Assembly: GCA_022766785.1 (NCBI GenBank)
Contig: JALEOL010000003.1
Location: 1-63,117 of the forward strand
Length of the DNA stretch: 63,117 nucleotides
Reading direction: 5' to 3'
DNA from: Oscillospiraceae bacterium
GTDB taxonomy: Bacteria > Bacillota > Clostridia > Oscillospirales > Ruminococcaceae
Every line of letters starts with the position of its first letter. Within the stretch, counting starts at the first letter, position 1. Below, piece by piece: positions 25,508-32,679 of this stretch. The translations under genes and the position numbers were made by a program. Below the pieces are notes generated by a model, which saw nothing but the letters and a program-made list of their open reading frames with translations, was not told the DNA's origin and ran no database searches.

Positions 25508-25712
25508 TAAATTCGGAATTCTGAATTCGGAATTCGGAATTGAATGTGTCCCCCTCCGGGGGAGGGATTAAAAAATGCCGGAGAGTGATTTGTTGTATTA
25601 GAAATATTCTCATATCAATATTTCCCATGTAGCTTTCAGCTTGAACAAATTTAAATCCGTCCGCGAAGCGGACACCATAATTCCGAATTCCGCATTCCGA
25701 ATTCCGAATTAA
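25508..25712. repeat. Palindromic MITE-like element between DAHP synthase and the T-box
   Basis: Both ends consist of GAATTC-type tandem units in opposite orientation: ATTCGGAATTCTGAATTCGG at 25511-25530 and continuing to 25541, and the inverted form at 25679-25710. Just inside are matching blocks GTGTCC...GGATT (25546 on) and AATCC...GGACACC (25655-25676). About 205 bp, no ORF. The right end is 4 bases from the DAHP synthase stop; the left end abuts the T-box. Confidence 0.7.
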
Positions 25713-25713
25713 A

Positions 25714-26742
25714 TCAAAGCTGGTCTGCTATCTCCAGCACGAGCTTCTCGCTCTTGTCCCAGCCAAGGCAGGGGTCAGTTATCGACTTGCCGTAGCAGCC
25801 CTCGCCGACCTTCTGCGCACCGTCCTCGATGTAGCTTTCTATCATAAGCCCCTTGACCATGCTGCGAATCTCGTTGGAATGCCGCATGGAGTGCAGTATC
25901 TCGTTTGCTATGCGAACCTGTTCAAGATACTTCTTGCCGCTGTTGGAGTGGTTGGTGTCCACTATGCACGCGATATTCATGAGGTTCTTTTCCTGGTACA
26001 TATCGTAAAGCAGCTTCAGATCCTCATAATGATAGTTCGGGATAGTCTGGTCGTGCTTGTTCTGCGCGCCTCTCAGGATAGCGTGGGCAAGGGGATTGCC
26101 GTCCGTTGTTACCTCCCAGCCGCGGTAAATGAAAGTATGGCTGCTCTGTGCGGCGCGGATAGAATTCAGCATTATGGAAATAGTGCCGCTGGTGGGGTTT
26201 TTCATGCCGCAGGGACACTCCATGCCGCTGGCGGTGAGACGGTGCTCCTGATCCTCGACAGAACGCGCGCCTACCGCAACATAGCTAAGGATATCCGACA
26301 GATAGCGGTAGTTCTCCGGGTACAGCATTTCATCAGCGCAGACAAGCCCGGTCTCCTCAATAGCACGGGTGTGCAGTTTGCGAACCTTTATCAGTCCCTC
26401 CAGCATATCCTCGCCCTTTGTGGGGTCGGGCTGGTGGATCATTCCCTTGTAGCCCTCGCCGGTAGTACGGGGCTTGTTGGTGTATATTCTAGGAATGATT
26501 ATGATCTTGTCCTTTACCTGCTCCTGAAGCCTTGACAGCCGGCAGGTGTAATCCATCACAGAATCCTCGTTATCGGCGGAGCAAGGCCCGATTATAAGCA
26601 GGAACTTGTCAGACTTCCCGGTGAACACATCGGCGATCATCGCGTCACGTTCTGCCTTTATGCTCTTTATTTTATCGTTCAGCGGATAAAGCTCCTTGAT
26701 CTCCTTGGGAACGGGGAGCTTTCTGCGGAAATTCATTGACAT
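25714..26742 (-). CDS. 3-deoxy-7-phosphoheptulonate synthase (DAHP synthase, AroFGH type)
   Basis: 342 residues. Type I AroFGH signatures: LLIIGPCSADNEDSV, IIIPRIYTNKPRTTGEGYKG, GARSVEDQEHR, GMKNPTSG and IVDTNHSNSGKKY. It condenses phosphoenolpyruvate and erythrose 4-phosphate, the first step of aromatic amino acid synthesis; the N-terminal 40 residues would carry feedback control in enterobacterial homologues. AAGGAG precedes the ATG. It is monocistronic or read into the T-box unit; the palindromic element lies just beyond its stop. Confidence 0.94.
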   Translation of the reverse strand: MSMNFRRKLPVPKEIKELYPLNDKIKSIKAERDAMIADVFTGKSDKFLLIIGPCSADNEDSVMDYTCRLSRLQEQVKDKIIIIPRIYTNKPRTTGEGYKGMIHQPDPTKGEDMLEGLIKVRKLHTRAIEETGLVCADEMLYPENYRYLSDILSYVAVGARSVEDQEHRLTASGMECPCGMKNPTSGTISIMLNSIRAAQSSHTFIYRGWEVTTDGNPLAHAILRGAQNKHDQTIPNYHYEDLKLLYDMYQEKNLMNIACIVDTNHSNSGKKYLEQVRIANEILHSMRHSNEIRSMVKGLMIESYIEDGAQKVGEGCYGKSITDPCLGWDKSEKLVLEIADQL

Positions 26743-26775
26743 CTTAATTATCTCCTTGTAATATATCTGCGTTAC

Positions 26776-26804
26776 ATTATACCATCAATCGCGGAAATTG
26801 TCAA
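26776..26804 (-). promoter_or_regulatory. Sigma-A promoter of DAHP synthase
   Basis: On the reverse strand TTGACA (26804-26799), 17-base spacer, TATAAT (26781-26776). Confidence 0.92.
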
Positions 26805-26815
26805 GTACATAATGC

Positions 26816-26846
26816 GGCAAAAACCGCCCCGGAACGGAGCGGTTTA
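26816..26846 (-). terminator. Terminator of mscL
   Basis: AAACCGC/GCGGTTT stem (26845-26821) with a TTTTTG tail on the reverse strand, just after the mscL stop. Confidence 0.8.
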
Positions 26847-26856
26847 ATTACAGTTA

Positions 26857-27339
26857 TCATTTCCCAGCGGTATCTGCGGTTTCCTTTTCCTTGAGCAGGT
26901 CACGGATCTCGGTGAGCAGAACGATCTGGGGATCGGGCTTAGGCTCGGGCTTCGGTTCCTCTTTCTTCTTGCGCTTTAATCCGGAGATCACCTTTACCAG
27001 AATGAAAACGGAAAGCGCGATCAGCAGGAAGCTGATTATCGACTGAATGAATACGCCGTATCTTACAGCCACCTCTGCAACAACGACCTCGCCGGCTTCG
27101 TTAAGCTCCTCGGGCTGGAGCACCCATTTCAGCTGTGAGAAATCCACCTTTCCGGTGATAAGTCCCAGAACAGGCATCAGCAGATCGCCTACTACCGAAT
27201 TAACGATAGCGGTGAACGCCGAACCGATGATAAGACCTACCGCCATATCAAGCACGTTGCCCTTTGAGATGAACGCCTTGAATTCCTTTGCCAGCTTGAA
27301 CTTATCCTTTTTTACCTCAGGCTTTTTTTCTTCTGCCAT
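26857..27339 (-). CDS. mscL: Large-conductance mechanosensitive channel MscL
   Basis: 160 residues. KEFKAFISKGNVLDMAVGLIIGSAFTAIVNSVVGDLLMP is TM1 with the pore glycines; TM2 lies at YGVFIQSIISFLLIALSVFILV; a charged C-terminal bundle follows (KKKEEPKPEPKPD). It opens under membrane tension to release solutes. The periplasmic loop includes VLQPEELNEAGEVVVAE. The second ATG (27339) is favoured by spacing from GAGAGGA. Confidence 0.95.
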   Translation of the reverse strand: MAEEKKPEVKKDKFKLAKEFKAFISKGNVLDMAVGLIIGSAFTAIVNSVVGDLLMPVLGLITGKVDFSQLKWVLQPEELNEAGEVVVAEVAVRYGVFIQSIISFLLIALSVFILVKVISGLKRKKKEEPKPEPKPDPQIVLLTEIRDLLKEKETADTAGK

Positions 27340-27386
27340 GTTCATTTTCCTCTCATTATGTAATGTAACGTCAAGCGTCTGGAATT

Positions 27387-27415
27387 ATGATACCACAAAA
27401 CAGGGAAAATGTCAA
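27387..27415 (-). promoter_or_regulatory. Sigma-A promoter of mscL
   Basis: On the reverse strand TTGACA (27415-27410), 17-base spacer, TATCAT (27392-27387); it starts 6 bases after the citrate synthase stop. Confidence 0.88.
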
Positions 27416-27420
27416 GCATA

Positions 27421-28785
27421 TTATCTGTCGCTCAGTGCAACGTACTTCTTGTCGAGATTTATCGCCTTGTACGCCGGGCGGATTATGCGCTTGCCGTTTA
27501 TCATTTCTTCCATTCTGTGCGCACACCAGCCTGCCATTCTTGCGCAGGCAAAAAGCCCGGTGTACATTTCTACAGGTATTTTCAGCATCTTGTATACCAG
27601 TCCGGAATACATGTCCACGTTCGCGCATATGTTTTTAATGTCACCGCGCTCGTCCGCGAAAGCGCCGGGAGTAAGACGCTCGATGCTGTCCAGCAGCAGG
27701 AACTCTCTCTCATACTCCGTGCCCTTTGCCAGTTTCATCGCATTCTCCTTGAGTATCTTCGCACGGGGATCGGACAGCGTGTATACCGCGTGACCCATGC
27801 CGTAGATAAGACCGGAGCGGTCGCCCTCCTCCTTGCGGAGCAGCTTGTGGAGATAGTCGGATACCTCCTGATCGTTTTCCCAGTGCTGGATACCTTTCTT
27901 TGCGAAGTCCAGCATCTCCATGACCTTGATGTTAGCGCCGCCGTGACGGGGACCTTTGAGGGAGCCGATCGCCGCAGCATACGCAGAATACGCGTCAGTG
28001 CCGGAGGAAGATACCGTTCTGCAGGTAAAGGTCGAGTTGTTACCGCCGCCGTGCTCAGCGTGGAGCATCAGGCACAGGTCGAGCAGATGAGCCTCCTCGG
28101 CGGTATAGGAGCGGTCGTCACGCAGGGTGGAGAGAATGCTCTCGGCAAGGCTCTCGTCCTTGATGATCTGGTGCATTACCATTGAATCGTTATGGTAAAA
28201 GCGCCTCATCGCCTGGTATGAAGTAACCATTATCGCCGGCAGACGAGAGATTATGGAAATAGCTTTAAGCATCTCGCTCTCGACGGATTTGTCCTCGGGG
28301 GCGGAATCATAGCTGTACAGCGCAAGAACAGCCTGCGCCATTTTGTTCATGATGTTCGGCGAGGGATTTCTGATGATAACGTCCTCGCTGAAATACATCG
28401 GCAGGTCGCGGTATTCCGCAATGAGCTTTGAGAACGTAGTGAGCTGATTCTCGTTCGGCAGAAGTCCGAACAGAAGCAGGTAAGCGACCTCCTCGTAACC
28501 ATAGCGCCCGGAAGCCAGCACATCGCTGACGATATCCCTGATGTTGTAGCCGCGGTAGATAAGCTGACCCTCGATAGGCTGCTTGTCGCCCTCGCTCATG
28601 ACGTAGCCGTGTACACAGCATACGTTGGTTATTCCTGCGACAACGCCGGAGCCGTCGGAATTACGCAGACCGCGCTTTACGCCGAACTTTCCCGGCAGAC
28701 TGGGGTCGATCGCAGTGGTGCTGAGAAAATCCGAGCACATCTGCTTGAACGTTGCCGAATTCTTGAGCTGTTCCATTCTTTTCAT
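27421..28785 (-). CDS. Citrate synthase
   Basis: 454 residues from ATG 28785 (GGAGG upstream; the longer frame is not supported). Family motifs: LIYRGYNIRDI, MLHAEHGGGNNSTFTCR (catalytic His), KGPRHGGANIKVMEML and MGHAVYTLSDPRA (His and Asp region). It condenses acetyl-CoA and oxaloacetate; in anaerobes it feeds 2-oxoglutarate and glutamate synthesis. It is longer than GltA of about 430 residues because of an N-terminal extension found in clostridial enzymes. No terminator is seen before the mscL promoter. Confidence 0.93.
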   Translation of the reverse strand: MKRMEQLKNSATFKQMCSDFLSTTAIDPSLPGKFGVKRGLRNSDGSGVVAGITNVCCVHGYVMSEGDKQPIEGQLIYRGYNIRDIVSDVLASGRYGYEEVAYLLLFGLLPNENQLTTFSKLIAEYRDLPMYFSEDVIIRNPSPNIMNKMAQAVLALYSYDSAPEDKSVESEMLKAISIISRLPAIMVTSYQAMRRFYHNDSMVMHQIIKDESLAESILSTLRDDRSYTAEEAHLLDLCLMLHAEHGGGNNSTFTCRTVSSSGTDAYSAYAAAIGSLKGPRHGGANIKVMEMLDFAKKGIQHWENDQEVSDYLHKLLRKEEGDRSGLIYGMGHAVYTLSDPRAKILKENAMKLAKGTEYEREFLLLDSIERLTPGAFADERGDIKNICANVDMYSGLVYKMLKIPVEMYTGLFACARMAGWCAHRMEEMINGKRIIRPAYKAINLDKKYVALSDR

Positions 28786-28878
28786 AGTTTGCTGCCTCCG
28801 TGCTGTATCTTTCTGATCTTTCTTTTGTTCTGCACGCCGGGATCCCGGCAGATCAACAGATCGGTTAATACCAACTTT

Positions 28879-28907
28879 ATTGTAACACATATGCAATGAA
28901 TTGTCAA
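28879..28907 (-). promoter_or_regulatory. Sigma-A promoter of citrate synthase
   Basis: On the reverse strand TTGACA (28907-28902), 17-base spacer, TACAAT (28884-28879). The leader contains the perfect palindrome GCCGGGATCCCGGC (28836-28849). Confidence 0.9.
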
Positions 28908-29031
28908 GCGCAATTGCAAATTAATGAATAAACCCGGGTCTTAAATTGCAAAATGCACACATAGGAAACAATGTCAGCGCTTTTCCGCAGGGCATGGCGG
29001 AAAAGTCGCACGAGAAAGCAGTGAACTCACC

Positions 29032-29919
29032 ATGAAACACATCGCCGCATTAACCGCGCTGATACTGATATCGCTGATACTTACCGGGTGCAGGACGAAC
29101 CACCGCAGCACGCTTCCCGAACGGCTCACTCTGTACCTCGCGCAGCAGCAGCGCATAATCTCCGTCACCCGGGAGGAATATCTCACCGGGTGCATACTGG
29201 CATACTGCGACCCTTCATTTCAGCCGGAAGCATTGAAAGCTGCCGCCGCCGCATGCTGCGGTCACGCGGTCTCAGTCATGAGGGAACGTTCATCAGGGGA
29301 ATTCATGGGCGCCGACCTTTCCGACGACCCTGAGCGCTGCCCGGCGTGGGTCTCCCCGGAGGAATCGGACGTCGAACAGCTTCTGAACTCCCGGAAGCTC
29401 GCAGAAGCTGTGGAATACGCAGTGCTGCACTGCCCGGAATACGGCGGCGAGCCTGCGTACACTCCGGTATGCCGCACCTCCACCGGGCTTACAGACAGCG
29501 GCGGTCTGCCCTGGCTGCCCTCTCTGGAGCTTCCCGACGACGCCTCCAGCCCCTGGTACTCCTCCACCTGCACCGTTCCTGCGGAATACGCCCGTAAAGC
29601 GCTCCGGGACAGCACCGGCAGCGTTATCCTGCCGCCGGAGGTGTCAGACTGGTTCACCGACCCGGAATACACCCCGGGGGGAGTTCTGACGAAGATACGT
29701 TTCGGTACTGCCGATGTCACCGGTGAACAGCTCCGGCAGGCATTCGGGCTTCGCAGCAGCGCGATAACCCTGACCGTTTCCGGTGAGGAGATCACGCTGA
29801 CCTCACGGGGGTGCGGCGGCAACACCGGCATGAGCGCCTATTCCGCCGAAAGGCTCGCCAGAAGCGGCATGACCGCCGATGAGATACTCCGGTATTTTTT
29901 CCCCGGGATCACAATATAA
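29032..29919 (+). CDS. SpoIID/LytB-domain lipoprotein (stage II sporulation protein D-like)
   Basis: 295 residues. Signal peptide with lipobox LTGC (Cys about 20). SpoIID features: VTREEYLTGC, the catalytic glutamate in PEALKAAAAACC, GADLSDDPERCPAWVSPEE (zinc-region cysteine) and a C-terminal GMSAYSAERLARSGMTADEILRYFFPG. SpoIID is a lytic transglycosylase of the engulfment machinery. The usual G-H-G-V-G-M-S is here G-N-T-G-M-S. No strong ribosome binding site is seen; a 9-bp hairpin (CTTTTCCGC/GCGGAAAAG, 28979-29004) lies in the leader. Confidence 0.8.
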   Translation: MKHIAALTALILISLILTGCRTNHRSTLPERLTLYLAQQQRIISVTREEYLTGCILAYCDPSFQPEALKAAAAACCGHAVSVMRERSSGEFMGADLSDDPERCPAWVSPEESDVEQLLNSRKLAEAVEYAVLHCPEYGGEPAYTPVCRTSTGLTDSGGLPWLPSLELPDDASSPWYSSTCTVPAEYARKALRDSTGSVILPPEVSDWFTDPEYTPGGVLTKIRFGTADVTGEQLRQAFGLRSSAITLTVSGEEITLTSRGCGGNTGMSAYSAERLARSGMTADEILRYFFPGITI

Positions 29920-29945
29920 AACGGGAGAGCAATGCCCTCCCACAA
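29920..29945. terminator. Bidirectional hairpin between convergent genes
   Basis: GGGAG...CTCCC stem around GAGCAATGCC, TTTTATA on the reverse side and AAATTAAAC on the forward side, between spoIID-like and the gene at 29947. Confidence 0.6.
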
Positions 29946-29946
29946 A

Positions 29947-30654
29947 TTAAACATTAGAAATATCAGTTACTCTGGAAAGCCCGTCCTCTGTCCTTTCAAA
30001 AGTAAATCTGACCGCTCTCTCGCCGAACGCCGCCTCGATAACGTTCCCTCCATACTCGAACGGCGTTGCGTTCTGGTGGAGAAATCCGGCGGCAAGCAGC
30101 CTGTGGTCGCAGTAAAAACCGCCGATGATGTCAATATACTGCCGCAGGAATTCCCGGTCGTCCGCTGGTGCAAAAATCTCCTCCGGCAGCCCTGCCACAG
30201 TAACAAATATCGCTCCGCCGTCATACGGACAGCGGTAATAGCATACGTTGTCCCGGGACGACCCGACGCATATCATCGAAAGGTTATGACCGGTGTGAAG
30301 CTCGTCCAGCATGAATTTCCCGGTCTGGAACTCCGCAAGCTCCGGCAGTTCGCGCCGGATACGTCTTGCAGTCGCCGTGCACCGCTCGGGAAGTCCGCTT
30401 TCGGTATGCGCCCAGCTCCACAGCCAGGTGTTCTGTATTGAGGATTCCGTGCCGAGTATGCCTGCCGTGAACTCTCTCTCCCCGAAGCGTATAATGCCGT
30501 TCATGGGATCAAGCCCCCAGCCATTGTCGCCGATGATCCTCTCCCCCATTCTGTTCTGGCAGAGGAAAGCGCGCCCTGACGCCAGCGACAGTATATCAAG
30601 CATGCTGCTGCCGTCAAATTCCACCGGGCAGTCCAGCAGTGAGATCTTTTCCAT
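29947..30654 (-). CDS. DUF6882-like hypothetical protein
   Basis: 235 residues, no signal peptide or membrane segment. A motif ILGTESSIQNTWLWSWAHTESGLP recalls the 'G ... TWLW.W.N' pattern of DUF6882-type proteins, whose function is unknown to me. Cysteine-containing DNVCYYRCPYDGG lies mid-protein. It starts immediately at the end of the upstream gene (GTGTGAATATGG), so it is translationally coupled and is the last gene of the eight-gene run from GH130. Confidence 0.65.
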   Translation of the reverse strand: MEKISLLDCPVEFDGSSMLDILSLASGRAFLCQNRMGERIIGDNGWGLDPMNGIIRFGEREFTAGILGTESSIQNTWLWSWAHTESGLPERCTATARRIRRELPELAEFQTGKFMLDELHTGHNLSMICVGSSRDNVCYYRCPYDGGAIFVTVAGLPEEIFAPADDREFLRQYIDIIGGFYCDHRLLAAGFLHQNATPFEYGGNVIEAAFGERAVRFTFERTEDGLSRVTDISNV

Positions 30655-30656
30655 AT

Positions 30657-31016
30657 TCACACCCCGATATTGATATTTTGTCCGAATTTTCTGAGAATGT
30701 CGCGCATCAGCAGCTTGTCGATGGCATACATGCGGCTGTGTCCCCGGGGAAGGTCGTCCACCCTCAGCTCAAAGCGCATGTATATCTCGGAATAATCCTC
30801 CGAATAGTAAAACGTGCACAGCAGGTATCTGTTCTTGGTGGCGTAGTAATTCACCGGCGCGAAGCCCAGCACCGCCCTGATATCCTGCTCCAGCCGCTGC
30901 TCGGTATCCGCGATGCTCAGTGGCTCGAACTGCACCTTTTTTGTCAGCGGAAGGCTCTCCGCGCGTTTTTCTTCCTCGGTCTTGCCGATCTTCGCCTTTT
31001 TCAGAAAACCGAACAT
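30657..31016 (-). CDS. Hypothetical cytoplasmic protein
   Basis: 119 residues, not recognised. Lysine-rich N-terminus (MFGFLKKAKIGKTEEEKRAE), then an alpha/beta segment (LEQDIRAVLGFAPVNYYATKNRYLLCTFYYSEDYSEIYMRFEL) that could be a small domain of about 75 residues. No transmembrane segment. It lies 9 bases after the GH26-like gene and is coupled to the next gene downstream. Confidence 0.65.
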   Translation of the reverse strand: MFGFLKKAKIGKTEEEKRAESLPLTKKVQFEPLSIADTEQRLEQDIRAVLGFAPVNYYATKNRYLLCTFYYSEDYSEIYMRFELRVDDLPRGHSRMYAIDKLLMRDILRKFGQNINIGV

Positions 31017-31025
31017 ATTTCCCCC

Positions 31026-32633
31026 TTAATCCTGGAAAGCGTATTCCTCCAGATCCGGAAGCTCGTCCAATGTGATACACAGCTCTCCGTTATATGCGTC
31101 ATGCAGCGACTGCCAGCTGTTGTATCTCTCGGAAAGGTCGCCGTGCGAGTCGATAATCGCACTGCCGCTTGCCACCGAAAACCACAGCCACATCGCATTA
31201 TCCCTGTTCATAAGATCCGGGGACGGGAACCTGTCGCAGGCAGTCACCGCCTGCAGCTTCGGGGTCTCTCCCGTCATTGCGGCAAGTGCGGAGAACCTGC
31301 CGGCAAAGCTGGAGGAGCTTTCCTCATAGAAGCTCTGCCCGATGATGTCGCAATACTTCTCGCCCGGGAAGAAATCCTCGCTGCTGCCGTTCCACACCCA
31401 GATGATGTTGTTGAGCGAGTGGTATTTATCCAGCCGGTCGAATACCAGCCGCCACAGCTTTTTGTAGCTATCCGCGTCGCCGCCCCACCAGTACATGCTG
31501 CTGTCGCCGTCCGGCAAAGGCTGGAACACCACCGGAATGCCCTCGGCACGGAACTGTATCAGCACCTCAGCCACGGCGTCAATGTCATTTATCAGCGATA
31601 CAGCGTCTGCGGTGATGATGCCGCTGTCAAGAAGCGCCCCCAGCTCCTCGTCGTCAGCCATGCAGATATCACGGTCAGGGAGTATCTCCGAAAGCCTGAT
31701 ATCCGCGCTGTCCGCGTAATACGCCGGCTTTCCGACCGGAGAGTACCAGTGCCAGCCAAAGGAAACAATGCCGCCGTTCCTGCCCCATTCCAGCGCAAGC
31801 TCAGTCTCCTTGTCGGCGGTATCGCGGCTGGCTTCGTAAACCGCGGTGGTGCAGTACATAAGGTCGCCGGTGCGTATCGCCGGGTATCTGCCGGTCTCCT
31901 TTGCTATGGCGTCTATTTCGGCGTTGGAGCCGGGGCTGACGCACTGACCTGTCAGTACTTTTTTGCCGTAATTATCGGTGAAGAACCGCATAAGACCAAG
32001 AGTTGACACCGCCGTGCCGCTGCCCGAGCAGGATCTTGGAACATCATACGCAGTGCTGCTGACCCGGGTGGAATTCCTCACGGTGATATAGTCAAGAGAA
32101 GCGCTTCCCGAAATGACCTCAAACGTCAGAACGTCAGCGCCGGTGGTGAGGTAAACATTATCTATTGCGAACTCCGAAAACCCCATAGTCTCCGAAGCCG
32201 GGATATAGTACGCGCCCACCACCTCGTTCACGATCTTGAGCCTGACAACCGCGCCACCGTAGGAATGCGCAGCGATCGCAACGCAGTAGTGCTGCGAAGT
32301 CCCGGGGGTGACGATGTGCTGCAGCTTCATTCCCTCGTCCAGGACTATGTAGCCCTCTCCGTCAAACTCACCGTCCGTGCGGACATTCCCCTCAAAGGCA
32401 CCGTCCTCGGCGTTCAGCTTCGCGGAAAACTCCGCATATTCATCAGGATACTTCTTTATCGGGATCTCATCGGGTCTGGGTTCATCGACTGTTTCCACAG
32501 AATCGTCAGTGCTCTCCGCCGTGGGCGCAGCAGTGACGGTCATATCCCTGTCCGGAACCGCCGAGCAGCCGCAGAGCATTGCAGCGGCAGCCAGCGCGGT
32601 CAGTCTTTTGAGTGTAGTGTTCAGCTTTGTCAC
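31026..32633 (-). CDS. GH26-like lipoprotein, predicted catalytically inactive, with CBM35-like N-terminal module
   Basis: 535 residues. Signal peptide with lipobox ending Cys23, an acidic linker, a beta-sandwich module at about 65-190 (CBM35-like), then a GH26 beta-mannanase-like barrel at about 205-525 (LTGQ, SFGWHW, YWWGG, DIIGQSFYE, WLWFSV). The usual acid/base motif P-L-H-E is QPLPDGDSSMYWWGG at 371-385 (H to P374, E to D375), and the nucleophile T-E is T-A (464-465). Both catalytic glutamates are therefore missing; a mannan-binding role is inference. The start is GTG 32633, or CTG 32624, which GGAGG fits better. Confidence 0.8.
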   Translation of the reverse strand: MTKLNTTLKRLTALAAAAMLCGCSAVPDRDMTVTAAPTAESTDDSVETVDEPRPDEIPIKKYPDEYAEFSAKLNAEDGAFEGNVRTDGEFDGEGYIVLDEGMKLQHIVTPGTSQHYCVAIAAHSYGGAVVRLKIVNEVVGAYYIPASETMGFSEFAIDNVYLTTGADVLTFEVISGSASLDYITVRNSTRVSSTAYDVPRSCSGSGTAVSTLGLMRFFTDNYGKKVLTGQCVSPGSNAEIDAIAKETGRYPAIRTGDLMYCTTAVYEASRDTADKETELALEWGRNGGIVSFGWHWYSPVGKPAYYADSADIRLSEILPDRDICMADDEELGALLDSGIITADAVSLINDIDAVAEVLIQFRAEGIPVVFQPLPDGDSSMYWWGGDADSYKKLWRLVFDRLDKYHSLNNIIWVWNGSSEDFFPGEKYCDIIGQSFYEESSSSFAGRFSALAAMTGETPKLQAVTACDRFPSPDLMNRDNAMWLWFSVASGSAIIDSHGDLSERYNSWQSLHDAYNGELCITLDELPDLEEYAFQD

Positions 32634-32679
32634 CTCCGGTGTTCTTTTTTGTGTGATATGCGTTTCACAGCGCAGTGCG

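Noticed and set aside
28836-28849. Perfect palindrome GCCGGGATCCCGGC in the citrate synthase leader as an operator
   Set aside because: Single short palindrome without a second copy nearby and with no matching regulator; could be chance in GC-rich DNA.
28979-29004. 9-bp hairpin before the SpoIID-like gene as a terminator or riboswitch
   Set aside because: It has no T tract and is too small for a known aptamer; mentioned only in the gene entry.
30639-32006. 455-codon plus-strand frame opposite the GH26-like gene
   Set aside because: Antisense shadow of a gene with clear family motifs; its composition (Arg/His/Val rich) is typical of shadows.
32624-32633. Calling the GH26-like start firmly at CTG
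   Set aside because: Spacing from GGAGG favours CTG 32624, but CTG starts are rare and GTG 32633 is also possible; left undecided.
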